Origin: Chitinophaga pinensis
GTDB taxonomy: Bacteria; Bacteroidota; Bacteroidia; Flavobacteriales_D; Crocinitomicaceae
Direction of reading: 5' to 3'
DNA length: 64,000 bases
NCBI GenBank assembly: GCA_945902745.1
Contig: CAMDNE010000004.1
Coordinates: 1-64,000, forward strand
The notes below the pieces were generated by a model. That model did not search any database and had not been told where the DNA came from. It worked only from the letters and a program-made list of their open reading frames with translations. The translations under genes were made by a program, and so were the position numbers. Positions 35,063 to 44,549 of this stretch are shown piece after piece (positions within the stretch are counted from its first letter, which is position 1; every line of letters begins with the position of its first letter).

Positions 35063-38044
35063 TTAAGCTTTGATTTTTTTCCTTTTCCAATTATAAAAAA
35101 TCGTAATTCCGAAAAGAATAAATAATAATACCGAACCAATTCTAGCTACGTTATTTACTTTAAGATATTTTGAATTATCGTAAATAAATTCAATTTTATG
35201 TTTGCCACTAGTTAATTCTAATCCTCTTAACAGGTAATTTACTTTTCTTATTTCGACTTCCTTCCCATCAACAAAGGCTTTCCATCCTTCTGGATAATAG
35301 ACCTCAGAAAAAACAGCTAGTTGATTGCCTTTTGCATCCGCTGAATAAGTCAATTTATTTGGAGCGTAGCTCAACAGTTTAATTGAGCCTTCTCCTGAGA
35401 ACTTTGATGTAGTTAATTTAGATGCTTCAGAAGTCAACATTATTGCTTCTTCGGCAGGCTTAAACTCATTAATAACTTTAATTGACACTAGAGATAAAAA
35501 CGATTTTGCAGTGTCCATAGTCATGGTCATAATCGGTACTAAATTAGTTTGTCCTCTTGCATCCATTACAAACATGGCTTCTGTACCTTCTGTCATTCCA
35601 TTACTTAACGGTATATCGATTGTATCTCTTCCTGGAATCAAATATTGAATCTTCTCAGCACCATAAATTGTTGCTTCCTTTTGCTGGATATAATTCACTA
35701 AGAATTGCCCTTGACCTTTATTAGCGATTTTAAACTGGCTTCCCAATGCACGAATTTCATCATTTGGAGTAGCATATTTCTCAACACGTTGAATAAACCA
35801 TGCATTTCCTAAAACACTTGGATTTGGACGAACCATCGCCACTCCAGTTTCATCTTGTTGCAAGAAATATTTAACATTCAACATATCATACACCTTGTTA
35901 TTCATCTTAGATAAATGGAAATCAAACAAATTATTAATGTTTCTCAATTTTGCTCCATGATATCCACCCAAAGATTTATGAAAATAGGATGCTCTATTGC
36001 TTTGAAAACCACCGTTCATGTCAAACACACGGTAATTAGTTTCGAAGTTCAATGCTGAAAAACGGTAAGAATCAACAACATTCTTTTTTGCTAAACCAGT
36101 ATAACCTAAGTCATTTGCTTTTTGAGCACCTTCACGTCCTGCTTTTTCAACTTTCGCTTTTAACGAAGGATTCAAATTTAACTCGTTTGCCAAAATTTGA
36201 TCATCCGCTGTATTAGAAGAAATTGGATAAGTAGTTAATCCTACTTCCTCCCAATATTTTAATTTATTTCCTTCTTCCTGCGCACCTAAATATTGGTAAG
36301 CAACAGGAATAATATCCATCATTGTTAATACCAATATTCCAAATGCCAAAGCTATACTTGGAATTGAACTGTACAAAAACAATAAAATCAACAATCCAGC
36401 GAAGAACACAAATAAGATAGTTCTATTCATACTTGAATTAAAGATATCTTGACGGATTATTTTTAAATTATCAAATTTCTTCTCATTTGTCTCAGCAATT
36501 TGGGAAATAAATCCATCTACTTGAGCTGGATCTGAAACATCAACATTATACTGTGTTTTTAGTGCCTGAGGATCCATTGTACTAATTTGTTGTCTAATAC
36601 CAACTTCAATATTTGCTATTTGATCGCGTTCCGCTTTAGATGAATAATTATCCCCTAATCCTGCAAATTTCACAACTAGTAATACAAAAATAAAAGCCCC
36701 AATGGATATCAAAAATTGTTTCTTTTTCTCTTTAAAGCTCTCCCGTTCCTTAATTAACATGTCCAAAAACAAAATACCCAAAACAGGTATACACAATTCA
36801 ACCAAAACTAGAATGATCGTAACAGTTCTAAATTTGTTATATCCAGGAATATGGTCAATGAAAAAATCGGTTAATCCCATAAAGTTTTTACCCCAAGACA
36901 AAACAATTGCCAATATTGTCACCGCAAACAGCGACCATTTTAATCTTGTTTTCAGAAATACTAAACCTAAGAAAGCAAAGAAAAGTACAATTGCCCCAAC
37001 ATAAGTTGGTCCTGAAGTAAAAGGTTGTTCACCCCAATATGCAGGTGATTTCAAAACCTCATTTTGATCTCCAGCGCTCAAATCAGAATTCTCAACAATA
37101 TCTTGGAATGAACTTCCTCCAATTGCAAAAGATCCTCCACCTTTAATGTTTGGTGAAATCAATGTAAATGTTTCACCTTTGCCATATGACCATTGCGTGA
37201 TATAATCTTTATCCAATCCAATTGATTGATTTTTAGCAACAGTGCCATCTGGGTTTATGTTAACATCATTTCCTCCTCTAATTGTATTTTTTGCATAATC
37301 TGCAGTCATTGCAATATTCCCAATATTAGCAGCAAATGCAATTAAATATGCTATTATTAGTCCACCAGTTGTAATTAAAAAAGGTTTGAAATATTTCTCT
37401 TTAATTGAATCAAAGAAAAAATAAATTCCTACAAATATTAATACAAAGATAAAATAGTACGTTACTTGCACGTGATTCATCGCTAGTTCTAAAGTCATGA
37501 AAAGTGCAGACCATGCAATTCCCCACATTCTATTGGTTCGATAGGCGTATATAAAGGCTCCCAGCATAGGTGCCATAAAAGCAGTGGCCATTGATTTAGT
37601 TAAATGTCCAGCTTGAATGATGACAATTTCATAACTGGCAAAACTAAACGCCACAGCACCGACTATTCCGATGATTGGGTTAATGCGTAAAAAAAGTGCG
37701 AGAATATAAAATCCTATTAAATGAAGAATTAGCAGTCCCATCGGACCAGGAAACATTCTAAAATATTCATAAGACATCATTTTGACATAATTTCCAGTAT
37801 ACACAACTGAAATTTGTGTCGCAGGCATACCTCCAAACATTGAGTTTGTCCAAAGTGCTTCCTCACCCGTGTTATTGCGAAAACGATCTGTTTCATGGGA
37901 TGCTCCAAGCCATTGTTCAACATCATGCTGCTTTAATCCGTAACCATCAACTTGTGGTTTAAAATAGATTGCGGCTAGAATTAGGATAAATGCAACAACT
38001 GCAAAATGAATCCAATTTTTAATAAAAAATGCTTTTACGTTCAT
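35063..38044 (-). CDS. YfhO-family integral membrane protein
   Basis: A 993-residue protein with roughly a dozen transmembrane segments in its N-terminal two-thirds, a large extracytoplasmic region between about 600 and 950 (FNFETNYRVFDMNGGF-like and YPEGWKAFVDGKEVEIRKV blocks), and a last membrane segment at the C-terminus. These match the YfhO family, large membrane proteins resembling GT-C glycosyltransferases; in Firmicutes YfhO takes part in glycosylating lipoteichoic acid. Here it lies head-to-tail against the pseudaminic acid operon, so a role in surface glycosylation is plausible. The actual reaction is unknown. Confidence 0.75.
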   Translation of the reverse strand: MNVKAFFIKNWIHFAVVAFILILAAIYFKPQVDGYGLKQHDVEQWLGASHETDRFRNNTGEEALWTNSMFGGMPATQISVVYTGNYVKMMSYEYFRMFPGPMGLLILHLIGFYILALFLRINPIIGIVGAVAFSFASYEIVIIQAGHLTKSMATAFMAPMLGAFIYAYRTNRMWGIAWSALFMTLELAMNHVQVTYYFIFVLIFVGIYFFFDSIKEKYFKPFLITTGGLIIAYLIAFAANIGNIAMTADYAKNTIRGGNDVNINPDGTVAKNQSIGLDKDYITQWSYGKGETFTLISPNIKGGGSFAIGGSSFQDIVENSDLSAGDQNEVLKSPAYWGEQPFTSGPTYVGAIVLFFAFLGLVFLKTRLKWSLFAVTILAIVLSWGKNFMGLTDFFIDHIPGYNKFRTVTIILVLVELCIPVLGILFLDMLIKERESFKEKKKQFLISIGAFIFVLLVVKFAGLGDNYSSKAERDQIANIEVGIRQQISTMDPQALKTQYNVDVSDPAQVDGFISQIAETNEKKFDNLKIIRQDIFNSSMNRTILFVFFAGLLILLFLYSSIPSIALAFGILVLTMMDIIPVAYQYLGAQEEGNKLKYWEEVGLTTYPISSNTADDQILANELNLNPSLKAKVEKAGREGAQKANDLGYTGLAKKNVVDSYRFSALNFETNYRVFDMNGGFQSNRASYFHKSLGGYHGAKLRNINNLFDFHLSKMNNKVYDMLNVKYFLQQDETGVAMVRPNPSVLGNAWFIQRVEKYATPNDEIRALGSQFKIANKGQGQFLVNYIQQKEATIYGAEKIQYLIPGRDTIDIPLSNGMTEGTEAMFVMDARGQTNLVPIMTMTMDTAKSFLSLVSIKVINEFKPAEEAIMLTSEASKLTTSKFSGEGSIKLLSYAPNKLTYSADAKGNQLAVFSEVYYPEGWKAFVDGKEVEIRKVNYLLRGLELTSGKHKIEFIYDNSKYLKVNNVARIGSVLLFILFGITIFYNWKRKKIKA

Positions 38045-38472
38045 AGTCTAAAAATATGTGTGAAATTAATAAAAGCCAGTTGCAAAACACGCATTTTTAT
38101 AGATTTTTTTAAGCAATTGACTTTCAAAAACTGCGTTATTATCAATTTGACTAGTCACATGTTTACCATAAATTGAATTCAAAGAATTAACACTATAAAC
38201 CCTTTAGTATTTTTATCCACTATTTCCGAGGGAACTTTTTTTATTTTCTTTCTCCCGCTGAACTCGATAATAGGCGCAGAAACTCTTCCAAAATATTCTT
38301 AGCTAATTTGAAGTAACTATTTTTCTAATTTATTATCTCCAATGGTTTCATTATAATTCATCGAATCAATTGAAAATATCTATCAAAAAATTCACTGGAA
38401 TGATTCTTGCTTAATTCTTAAGTGATTTGAACTTATTTCAAAAACTGTTGTAATCAATCAAAAAACTAACTT
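38045..38472. other. Intergenic gap between the yfhO-like gene and the triplicated family
   Basis: A divergent upstream region of 428 bp. On the minus side, TATTTTTA (38049-38056) is one mismatch from a -7 element for the yfhO-like gene. On the plus side no exact TAnnTTTG is found before the ATG at 38473. No reading frame or strong hairpin was recognised. Confidence 0.4.
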
Positions 38473-39456
38473 ATGAAATTAATTTTCGCCTTCACATTCC
38501 TCTTTATTTCACTCTTCTCATTTGCTCACGATTTAGAAGAATATATTCCCCCTTATTCCATTGATAGCATCGTAAAAGATCCAACTTTAAAAAGTAATGA
38601 ATCTGCTTTTACATTTTCATTTCACAATTTTTCATTCGATAAAAACGACCGCGATGTTCTATATGCTTATAACGGTATTGAAAAAATTGCGACTTTAAAC
38701 ACTTTCAATCAATTCACTTTAAATCTTCCTTCCACTAGTTATAAATTCGATTTTTATTACTCGAATGTATATTACGAGATTCACACAGATTCATTGAAAA
38801 TAAAATCTCAAGAAAAAATGTACGTTTCCATTCATTGGCAACGTGCTGGAAGAATGGTTGAAGTTGAAAAACCAGTTATTTATTTATATCCTGCAACCCC
38901 AACAATCGTTGAGGTTAAGGTTTTGCCCAAAGGTGATTTAACGTTTATGTATCCCTCATATAACGATGGATGGAAAATAAGAGCAAATCCTTCTGGTGAA
39001 CTAGAAATTGGCATGAATAAATATAACTATCTTTTTTGGGAGTCATCGCAACAAATTGAAGATTTCATGATAGATTGGGGCACGGGATTCATTGTTGAAC
39101 AAGAAAATACCATAGCTTTTTTAGAAGAAAAACTAAATGAATTTGGATTAAATGATTCAGAAAAAACAGATTTTATAACATTTTGGGGACCTCAATTAAT
39201 AAAAAACCCGAAGAATTTTATACAGTTTGTTGTGAATGAAGATTGCAGCAGGTTTGCTGATTTAGAGATTTCGCCAAAACCAGATCATCTTTATCGAATT
39301 TACATTCTTTCTTCACCAATGGCAAAAAATGAAATAATGCTCATCAAAGAACAACAATTAGCAAAAATTAATCGTTCTGGTTTTACTGTTGTTGAATGGG
39401 GAGGAAGTGCCATTTCGAAGCCAACTAAAACCGTTGCTTGTTATACCAAAAACTAA
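38473..39456 (+). CDS. Exported protein of unknown function, tandem family copy 1
   Basis: A 327-residue protein with a Sec signal peptide (1-18, MKLIFAF..FSFA). Residues 25-128 form a beta-rich N-terminal region. The C-terminal domain from 132 carries the recognisable series KPVIYLYP (133-140), a TYP-like turn (MYPSYNDGW), YNYLFWE (184-190), FITFWGPQ (234-241) and GFTVVEWGG (303-311). I recall this KPVIYLYP..EWGG domain as a conserved hypothetical family in many bacteria, with no function known to me. The two following genes are paralogues, 6 bp and 1 bp apart. No enzyme motif is evident. Confidence 0.8.
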   Translation: MKLIFAFTFLFISLFSFAHDLEEYIPPYSIDSIVKDPTLKSNESAFTFSFHNFSFDKNDRDVLYAYNGIEKIATLNTFNQFTLNLPSTSYKFDFYYSNVYYEIHTDSLKIKSQEKMYVSIHWQRAGRMVEVEKPVIYLYPATPTIVEVKVLPKGDLTFMYPSYNDGWKIRANPSGELEIGMNKYNYLFWESSQQIEDFMIDWGTGFIVEQENTIAFLEEKLNEFGLNDSEKTDFITFWGPQLIKNPKNFIQFVVNEDCSRFADLEISPKPDHLYRIYILSSPMAKNEIMLIKEQQLAKINRSGFTVVEWGGSAISKPTKTVACYTKN

Positions 39457-39462
39457 AAAAAC

Positions 39463-40446
39463 ATGAAAAATATCACATTCATTTGCTTCCTTTTTACTTT
39501 TTACGTGGCTTTTGCATCTCAAGATAAAGGAATTTACATGCAATATAGAATTGACAGCACACAATTTGACAAAAGTTTAAAATCAAATGAATCTGCGTTT
39601 TCTTTTACGTTTTACAATTTGACCGAAACAAACGTTAATCCAAAAACTGAACTTTTATATTCTTTTAATGGTGTGAACCAACATACAAAATTAGATGCGC
39701 AAAATCATTTTGATTTAAACGTTAAATCGGGTTCTTACTCCTTCGTTTTCTTTTATTCTTCCGACTATTATGAAATATATACAGATTCAATAGTTGGTAA
39801 GTCACAACATAAAACTTATGTTTCTATCTTTTTTCAAAAAGCAGAAGAGCAAATGATTATGGTTGATAAACCAGTGATTTATTTGTATCCTGAGATTCCC
39901 ACAATCGTTGAAGTAAAAGTTAAACCTAAAGGTGAATTCACGTTTACATATCCAACATATAACAATGGATGGGAAGTAAATGCAAGTCCTTCAGGAGAAT
40001 TTAAGATTGGTGACAACCAGTATAACTATCTTTTTTGGGAAGCTGCTCAAGATAACCTTGAAGAGCTTTTTGATATCACTACTGGTTTTATTGTTGAAAC
40101 AGAAAATACCGTTTCTTTTTTAGAAGAGCGACTTACTGAATTTGGATTAAATGATAAAGAAAAAGCTGATTTCATAACATTTTGGGGACCTCAAATAATG
40201 AAAAATGAGCATTCTTTTGTGCATTTTGTCACGAACGAAGATTGCAATCAATTTGCAGAATTGGAAATCATTCCAAATCCAGATCACATTTACCGTTTGT
40301 ATATACAAATTACTCCAATTAGTAAAGAAAAAACTCATACTTATAAAGATCAAAAACTGTCTAAAATAAATAGAACTGGCTTCACCGTGATCGAATGGGG
40401 AGGCAGTAATTTCAGTAATAGTCAAATACCAACTCAATTCAATTAA
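39463..40446 (+). CDS. Exported protein of unknown function, tandem family copy 2
   Basis: Also 327 residues, signal peptide 1-18 (ending VAFA), with the same domain order as copy 1. The blocks KPVIYLYPEIPTIVEVKVKP, TYPTYNNGWEV, YNYLFWE, FITFWGPQ and GFTVIEWGGS keep the same spacing. The N-terminal part (SNESAFSFTFYNLTE) is also clearly related to copy 1. It starts 6 bp after copy 1 and ends 1 bp before copy 3. The divergence between copies, roughly half of residues by eye, points to an old duplication retained by selection. Confidence 0.8.
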   Translation: MKNITFICFLFTFYVAFASQDKGIYMQYRIDSTQFDKSLKSNESAFSFTFYNLTETNVNPKTELLYSFNGVNQHTKLDAQNHFDLNVKSGSYSFVFFYSSDYYEIYTDSIVGKSQHKTYVSIFFQKAEEQMIMVDKPVIYLYPEIPTIVEVKVKPKGEFTFTYPTYNNGWEVNASPSGEFKIGDNQYNYLFWEAAQDNLEELFDITTGFIVETENTVSFLEERLTEFGLNDKEKADFITFWGPQIMKNEHSFVHFVTNEDCNQFAELEIIPNPDHIYRLYIQITPISKEKTHTYKDQKLSKINRTGFTVIEWGGSNFSNSQIPTQFN

Positions 40447-40447
40447 G

Positions 40448-41416
40448 ATGAAAAACTTACTTATTATTTTTGGATTTCTGTTCTGCTCTATTGCTATCTG
40501 GGCTCATGAAGCATATCCAGAACGCAATAGTTATGAGATAATTTCAAATGTTGCAGACCCAAAATTAAGTTCGAAAAAAGCACAGTTTGTTTTCATTATT
40601 AACGGATTAGAAAATGAGACAAAGTCCCATCGAATCGTTTATTCAATCAATAAGAAAATAGACACTGTACTTCTGAAAAGTCAAGGGAAAATCATTGAAT
40701 CTGTTATTCCAGGTAAATATGATTTTAAATTCTACTACAATTCACAATTTAAAGAGATATTCATTCCAAAAACTGAGATTAAAGGTTCTTATCGCATGAC
40801 GATTGCTTTGTATTTCAATCCGATTCGATCAGGGACTGAAATGGTAAAAAAACCAGTCATTTATTTGTATCCAGAAGTGCCAACTATTGTTGAAGTAAAA
40901 GTAAAGCCAATCGGAGAACTAACTTTTACTTACCCATTGTATAACGAATCTTGGAATGTTTTGGCAGATCCTTCGGGGGAACTTTCGATAAATGAAAAAA
41001 AGTACAATTATTTATTTTGGGAATCGGAACAACAATTGAATTCTGATGATTTTGATATGTCACAAGGTTCAATAGTTTCCAAGGATGCAACTATTTCATT
41101 TTTAGAAGAGAAACTTACTGAATTTGGAATGAACTCAAAAGAACAAGCTGATTTTATCACGTTTTGGGGACCACAACTAAATAAGAATTCAAGTAATTTT
41201 ATTCACTTTGTTTTGAATGATGATGCAAATTTATTTGCCGATTTATCCATTTCACCAAAACCAGAAGCGGTTTATAGAATATATTTAGTTTTCTGCGATT
41301 CAAAAGGAATATCAGAACTTTCCATTTCAGAACAAATACTGCCCAAAATGAATCGTTCTGGGTTCATTGCCCTTGAATGGGGAGGAGTTGAAATTACAAA
41401 TGACATCACTTATTAA
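40448..41416 (+). CDS. Exported protein of unknown function, tandem family copy 3
   Basis: The third paralogue, 322 residues with a signal peptide 1-19 (ending AIWA). It keeps KPVIYLYPEVPTIVEVKV, TYPLYNESW, YNYLFWE, FITFWGPQ and a slightly altered end, GFIALEWGG. The N-terminal region is the most divergent of the three (KAQFVFIINGLENE) while the C-terminal domain stays conserved, so that domain is the functional core. It begins 1 bp after copy 2. The operon seems to end here; the 161 bp to the next gene hold no clear terminator. Confidence 0.8.
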   Translation: MKNLLIIFGFLFCSIAIWAHEAYPERNSYEIISNVADPKLSSKKAQFVFIINGLENETKSHRIVYSINKKIDTVLLKSQGKIIESVIPGKYDFKFYYNSQFKEIFIPKTEIKGSYRMTIALYFNPIRSGTEMVKKPVIYLYPEVPTIVEVKVKPIGELTFTYPLYNESWNVLADPSGELSINEKKYNYLFWESEQQLNSDDFDMSQGSIVSKDATISFLEEKLTEFGMNSKEQADFITFWGPQLNKNSSNFIHFVLNDDANLFADLSISPKPEAVYRIYLVFCDSKGISELSISEQILPKMNRSGFIALEWGGVEITNDITY

Positions 41417-41577
41417 TACTGAGTTTTTAATTTTTAAAAAATCACAACTTTTCATCTTCAGAATTTCATTAAACATAGAGACATATTAGATATGTGTAAA
41501 AAGATAAACATGATGAAAGTCATTTTTTAAAATGTGAGAAACGAATAACTTTATTCTGTATTTTAAAACTTATATTC

Positions 41578-42402
41578 ATGTCAAAAGATTTCTCTACTTA
41601 CCTTGTTCCTGTTGATTTCACACCTGCTTCTGTAAGTGCAACTTTATTTACTATTGGTTTAGCAAACAATGAAAAAGACTCAATTATTCTTTTACACATT
41701 ATCAAATCGGAAAGAGAGCACCTTCTTGCTTCGAAAACAATGGATGAGTTTGTTTTGACACATTGTGTCGGAAATAAAAACGTTCAATCAAAAGTTGTTA
41801 TTGGCAATGTAAGTGAAGAGATAGGAGAAGCAGCAAAAATTCTTGAATCCGATTTGATTGTTTTAGGAACACATTGTGCAACAGGTTTAGGGAAATTATT
41901 CAACAGTTATGCATTCAAAATAATTGACGAAAGTCCTACTCCGCTTTTAATTGTTCAAGAAGAAACATCCTTTCAACAGATTAAGAAGATTGTCATGACA
42001 ATTGATTTGGAAAGAGGAAGTATTCAAATTCTAACAATGGCGGCACATATGAGTAAATTATTTAATTCAGAAATAATCCTTGTTGCAGCTGAACAAACAG
42101 ATCACTACTTTAAAGGGAAAAGAGATGTTAACTTAATGGTTTGTAAAAAATATTTAACGGAACATCAAGTACCACATTCAATTGAATTCATTGATGGCAA
42201 ACATTTCGTTGAAAACATTTTCAAACTTTGCAAGGAACAAAATGCAGACATGTTAGCAGCAACTTATTACCAACAACATGTCCATGTATTTACAGACTCC
42301 TTTGTTCGAACACTAGCAAATAATGAATTTCATTTACCCTTATTGACAATGTCAGAAGAGGCAACGCACTCAGGTGGTCAATTCGGAGCAATGTTTGGGT
42401 AA
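41578..42402 (+). CDS. Universal stress protein with two UspA domains
   Basis: A 274-residue protein with two tandem UspA folds, about 5-135 and 138-265. The first is better conserved, with VPVDFTPAS at its start and DLIVLGTHCATGLGKLF..PTPLLIV in the nucleotide-loop position; the second is degenerate. Family members bind ATP or act in stress survival without a known enzymatic reaction. The region just upstream holds a near-match -7 element (TAACTTTA near 41547). The stop codon directly abuts the stop of the convergent response-regulator gene with no base between. Confidence 0.82.
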   Translation: MSKDFSTYLVPVDFTPASVSATLFTIGLANNEKDSIILLHIIKSEREHLLASKTMDEFVLTHCVGNKNVQSKVVIGNVSEEIGEAAKILESDLIVLGTHCATGLGKLFNSYAFKIIDESPTPLLIVQEETSFQQIKKIVMTIDLERGSIQILTMAAHMSKLFNSEIILVAAEQTDHYFKGKRDVNLMVCKKYLTEHQVPHSIEFIDGKHFVENIFKLCKEQNADMLAATYYQQHVHVFTDSFVRTLANNEFHLPLLTMSEEATHSGGQFGAMFG

Positions 42403-43578
42403 TTAAGCTTTTGCTCTTGGGTTTGCGAACATTTTTACATCTTCTCCTGTAATAGAATTATCACAAAGAATGATTAAACGTTCAACGATGTTTCTTAGTT
42501 CACGGATATTTCCAGACCAATCAGTTTGTTGAAGTGCTAACAATGCATCTTCATTGTATGATTTTCTTGGAATTCCATGCTCAGCGCAGACCATTGTCAT
42601 AAAGTGTTCAGCTAATAATGGAATATCGCCTCGTCTTTCATTTAATGAAGGAACATGAATTAATATTACCGCTAAACGGTGGTATAAATCTTCTCTAAAT
42701 CGTCCTTCTTCAATTTCTTTGCGTAAATCTTTATTTGTTGCAGCAACAACTCGGCAATCAACTTTTATATCGCGCTCTCCTCCTACTCGTTGAATAACAT
42801 TTTCTTGTAATGCACGCAACACTTTCGCTTGAGCACTCGCGGACATATCTCCAATTTCATCTAAAAAAAGAGTTCCTCCTGAAGCTAATTCGAATTTACC
42901 TTTCTTATCTTTTACTGCCGATGTAAATGCGCCTTTTTCGTGTCCAAATAATTCACTTTCGATTAATTCAGATGGAATAGCTGCGCAATTTACTTCAATG
43001 AATTGCATTTTACGACGGTTCGAATTATCGTGTAATGAACGAGCAACCAATTCCTTTCCGGTTCCATTTTCACCAGTGATAAGAACTCGAGCATCAGAAG
43101 GAGCAACTTTTTCAATCATTTCTTTGATTTTGGTAATTGAATCCATTTCACCAATAATCGAACTTCCCTTGAAACGTTTAACAGTCGTTTTCAACTGTTT
43201 TGTTTCTTCAACAAGTCCAACTTTTTCTTTAGCGTTGCGAATTGTTACCAAAATACGGTTCAAATCCAAAGGTTTTTCTATAAAATCAAAAGCACCTTTT
43301 TTAATTGCTTGAACAGCAGTATCGATGTTTCCATGTCCACTGATCATGATAACTGGAGTTTCAATTTTGGCTTTTATCAATTCATCCAAAACTTCCATTC
43401 CATCCATCAATGGCATTTTTATATCACAAAAAATAATATCATACGCTTTTGAAATAGCTTTATCCAACCCATCTTTTCCATTCTCAGCTTCTTCTACTTC
43501 AAAGTCTTCAAATTCAAGGATTTCTCGCATTGCTCTGCGGATTGCTCTTTCATCGTCTATGATTAATATTTTTCCCAT
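42403..43578 (-). CDS. Sigma54-type response regulator lacking a DNA-binding domain
   Basis: A 391-residue protein with an N-terminal receiver domain (Asp52 as phospho-acceptor, DD at 8-9, T/S and K in the usual positions) and an NtrC-type AAA+ domain: Walker A GENGTGKE (169-176), the sigma54-contact loop as GAFTSA (216-221, not GAFTGA), Walker B GTLFLDE (235-241). The protein stops right after the AAA+ domain; the Fis-type helix-turn-helix of NtrC is absent. This short form is common in Bacteroidota. No partner histidine kinase is adjacent. It could activate sigma54 promoters without binding DNA, or serve another ATPase role. Confidence 0.85.
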   Translation of the reverse strand: MGKILIIDDERAIRRAMREILEFEDFEVEEAENGKDGLDKAISKAYDIIFCDIKMPLMDGMEVLDELIKAKIETPVIMISGHGNIDTAVQAIKKGAFDFIEKPLDLNRILVTIRNAKEKVGLVEETKQLKTTVKRFKGSSIIGEMDSITKIKEMIEKVAPSDARVLITGENGTGKELVARSLHDNSNRRKMQFIEVNCAAIPSELIESELFGHEKGAFTSAVKDKKGKFELASGGTLFLDEIGDMSASAQAKVLRALQENVIQRVGGERDIKVDCRVVAATNKDLRKEIEEGRFREDLYHRLAVILIHVPSLNERRGDIPLLAEHFMTMVCAEHGIPRKSYNEDALLALQQTDWSGNIRELRNIVERLIILCDNSITGEDVKMFANPRAKA

Positions 43579-43608
43579 GATTTATTTGTTTGGGTTAAAG
43601 ATACGAAT

Positions 43609-43664
43609 GGATTTCCAATTCGGGATTTGTAATTCGTAATTCGTAATTAATAACTTGTAAACTC
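43609..43664. repeat. Heptameric repeat array downstream of the ppx/gppA-like gene
   Basis: Eight consecutive 7-mers in one phase, including TAATTCG twice, GGATTTG and TAATTAA, ending at the base before the stop codon of the minus-strand phosphatase gene. Read as NNRATTN the core recurs in each unit. Confidence 0.65.
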
Positions 43665-44549
43665 TTATGCCAGTGCACCCTCCTTTAAAGAACAAGGTGA
43701 AATGTAAACCTTCTTTATGTTTAATTTATTCAAAACCCATCTTGTTTTCACTGCAGCAATAGGAGCCATTTTTTTTCGGATAGGGATAATCCATTCATTC
43801 AAATCTCTTTCACTTTGCGTCGAAGCAATAATTTCATCCAAGCACTCAAAAAGATAGTCAACTGAAATTTCAACTGCCTTGATTTTTTCTGGAAAAGGTT
43901 CGTTGTGAATCAATTCATAAAACGTTTCAAAACTTCCTGACGCTCCAATTAAAATATGTTCTTCTTTTCCATCAAAAAAACCGTCCGATTTTTCTTCTAA
44001 CCACTCTTCAATATCTTTAATATTTGCTGCTGTTAATGGATCTGAACATGGAAAATGTTGGTAAATTCTAGAGACACCTATATTCAAGCTAATCATGTCA
44101 TAGATTCCATTTCTATCGGCAAAGACAAACTCTGTGCTGCCACCTCCGATATCCATTATTACTGCTGGTTCAATAAAACGATAGGACCATTTTACGCCTT
44201 CATAAATAAGTTTCGCTTCTCTTAATCCTGTAACGATTTCTATTTGTATTCCACAAACTTTTAAAACCTCATCAATAAAATCTTGCGCATTCGAAGCATC
44301 TCTCAAAGCAGAAGTTCCAATACCTTTAATTTCCTCGACATTGAAATGATCACATTTTTCTTTAAAATGCATCAAGGTATTTATTCCACGTAAATAAGCT
44401 TCTGAAGCAATGATATTCTGATTAATGCCACCCATTCCAAGCGCAACTCCTTCCTTTTCAGAATGCACAATTTCAAAACGCTCGTCAAGAACATCTGCAA
44501 TTAGCAAATTGAAGGTATTTGTCCCAAGATCTATGACGGCCTTTCTCAT
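43665..44549 (-). CDS. Ppx/GppA-family exopolyphosphatase-type phosphatase
   Basis: A 294-residue protein of the actin-like ATPase superfamily. It opens with VIDLGTNTFNLLIAD, and the second phosphate motif is DIGGGSTEFVFAD near residues 130-142. Family members degrade polyphosphate or hydrolyse pppGpp. This one is short, with only the N-terminal Ppx-GppA domain and no HD domain, like other Bacteroidota homologues, so substrate cannot be assigned. Its start immediately follows the stop of the ABC permease gene, so these genes form one minus-strand operon. Confidence 0.85.
   Translation of the reverse strand: MRKAVIDLGTNTFNLLIADVLDERFEIVHSEKEGVALGMGGINQNIIASEAYLRGINTLMHFKEKCDHFNVEEIKGIGTSALRDASNAQDFIDEVLKVCGIQIEIVTGLREAKLIYEGVKWSYRFIEPAVIMDIGGGSTEFVFADRNGIYDMISLNIGVSRIYQHFPCSDPLTAANIKDIEEWLEEKSDGFFDGKEEHILIGASGSFETFYELIHNEPFPEKIKAVEISVDYLFECLDEIIASTQSERDLNEWIIPIRKKMAPIAAVKTRWVLNKLNIKKVYISPCSLKEGALA

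Noticed and set aside
43609-43664. CRISPR-like array
   Set aside because: Units are 7 bp without spacers and no cas genes occur in the window.
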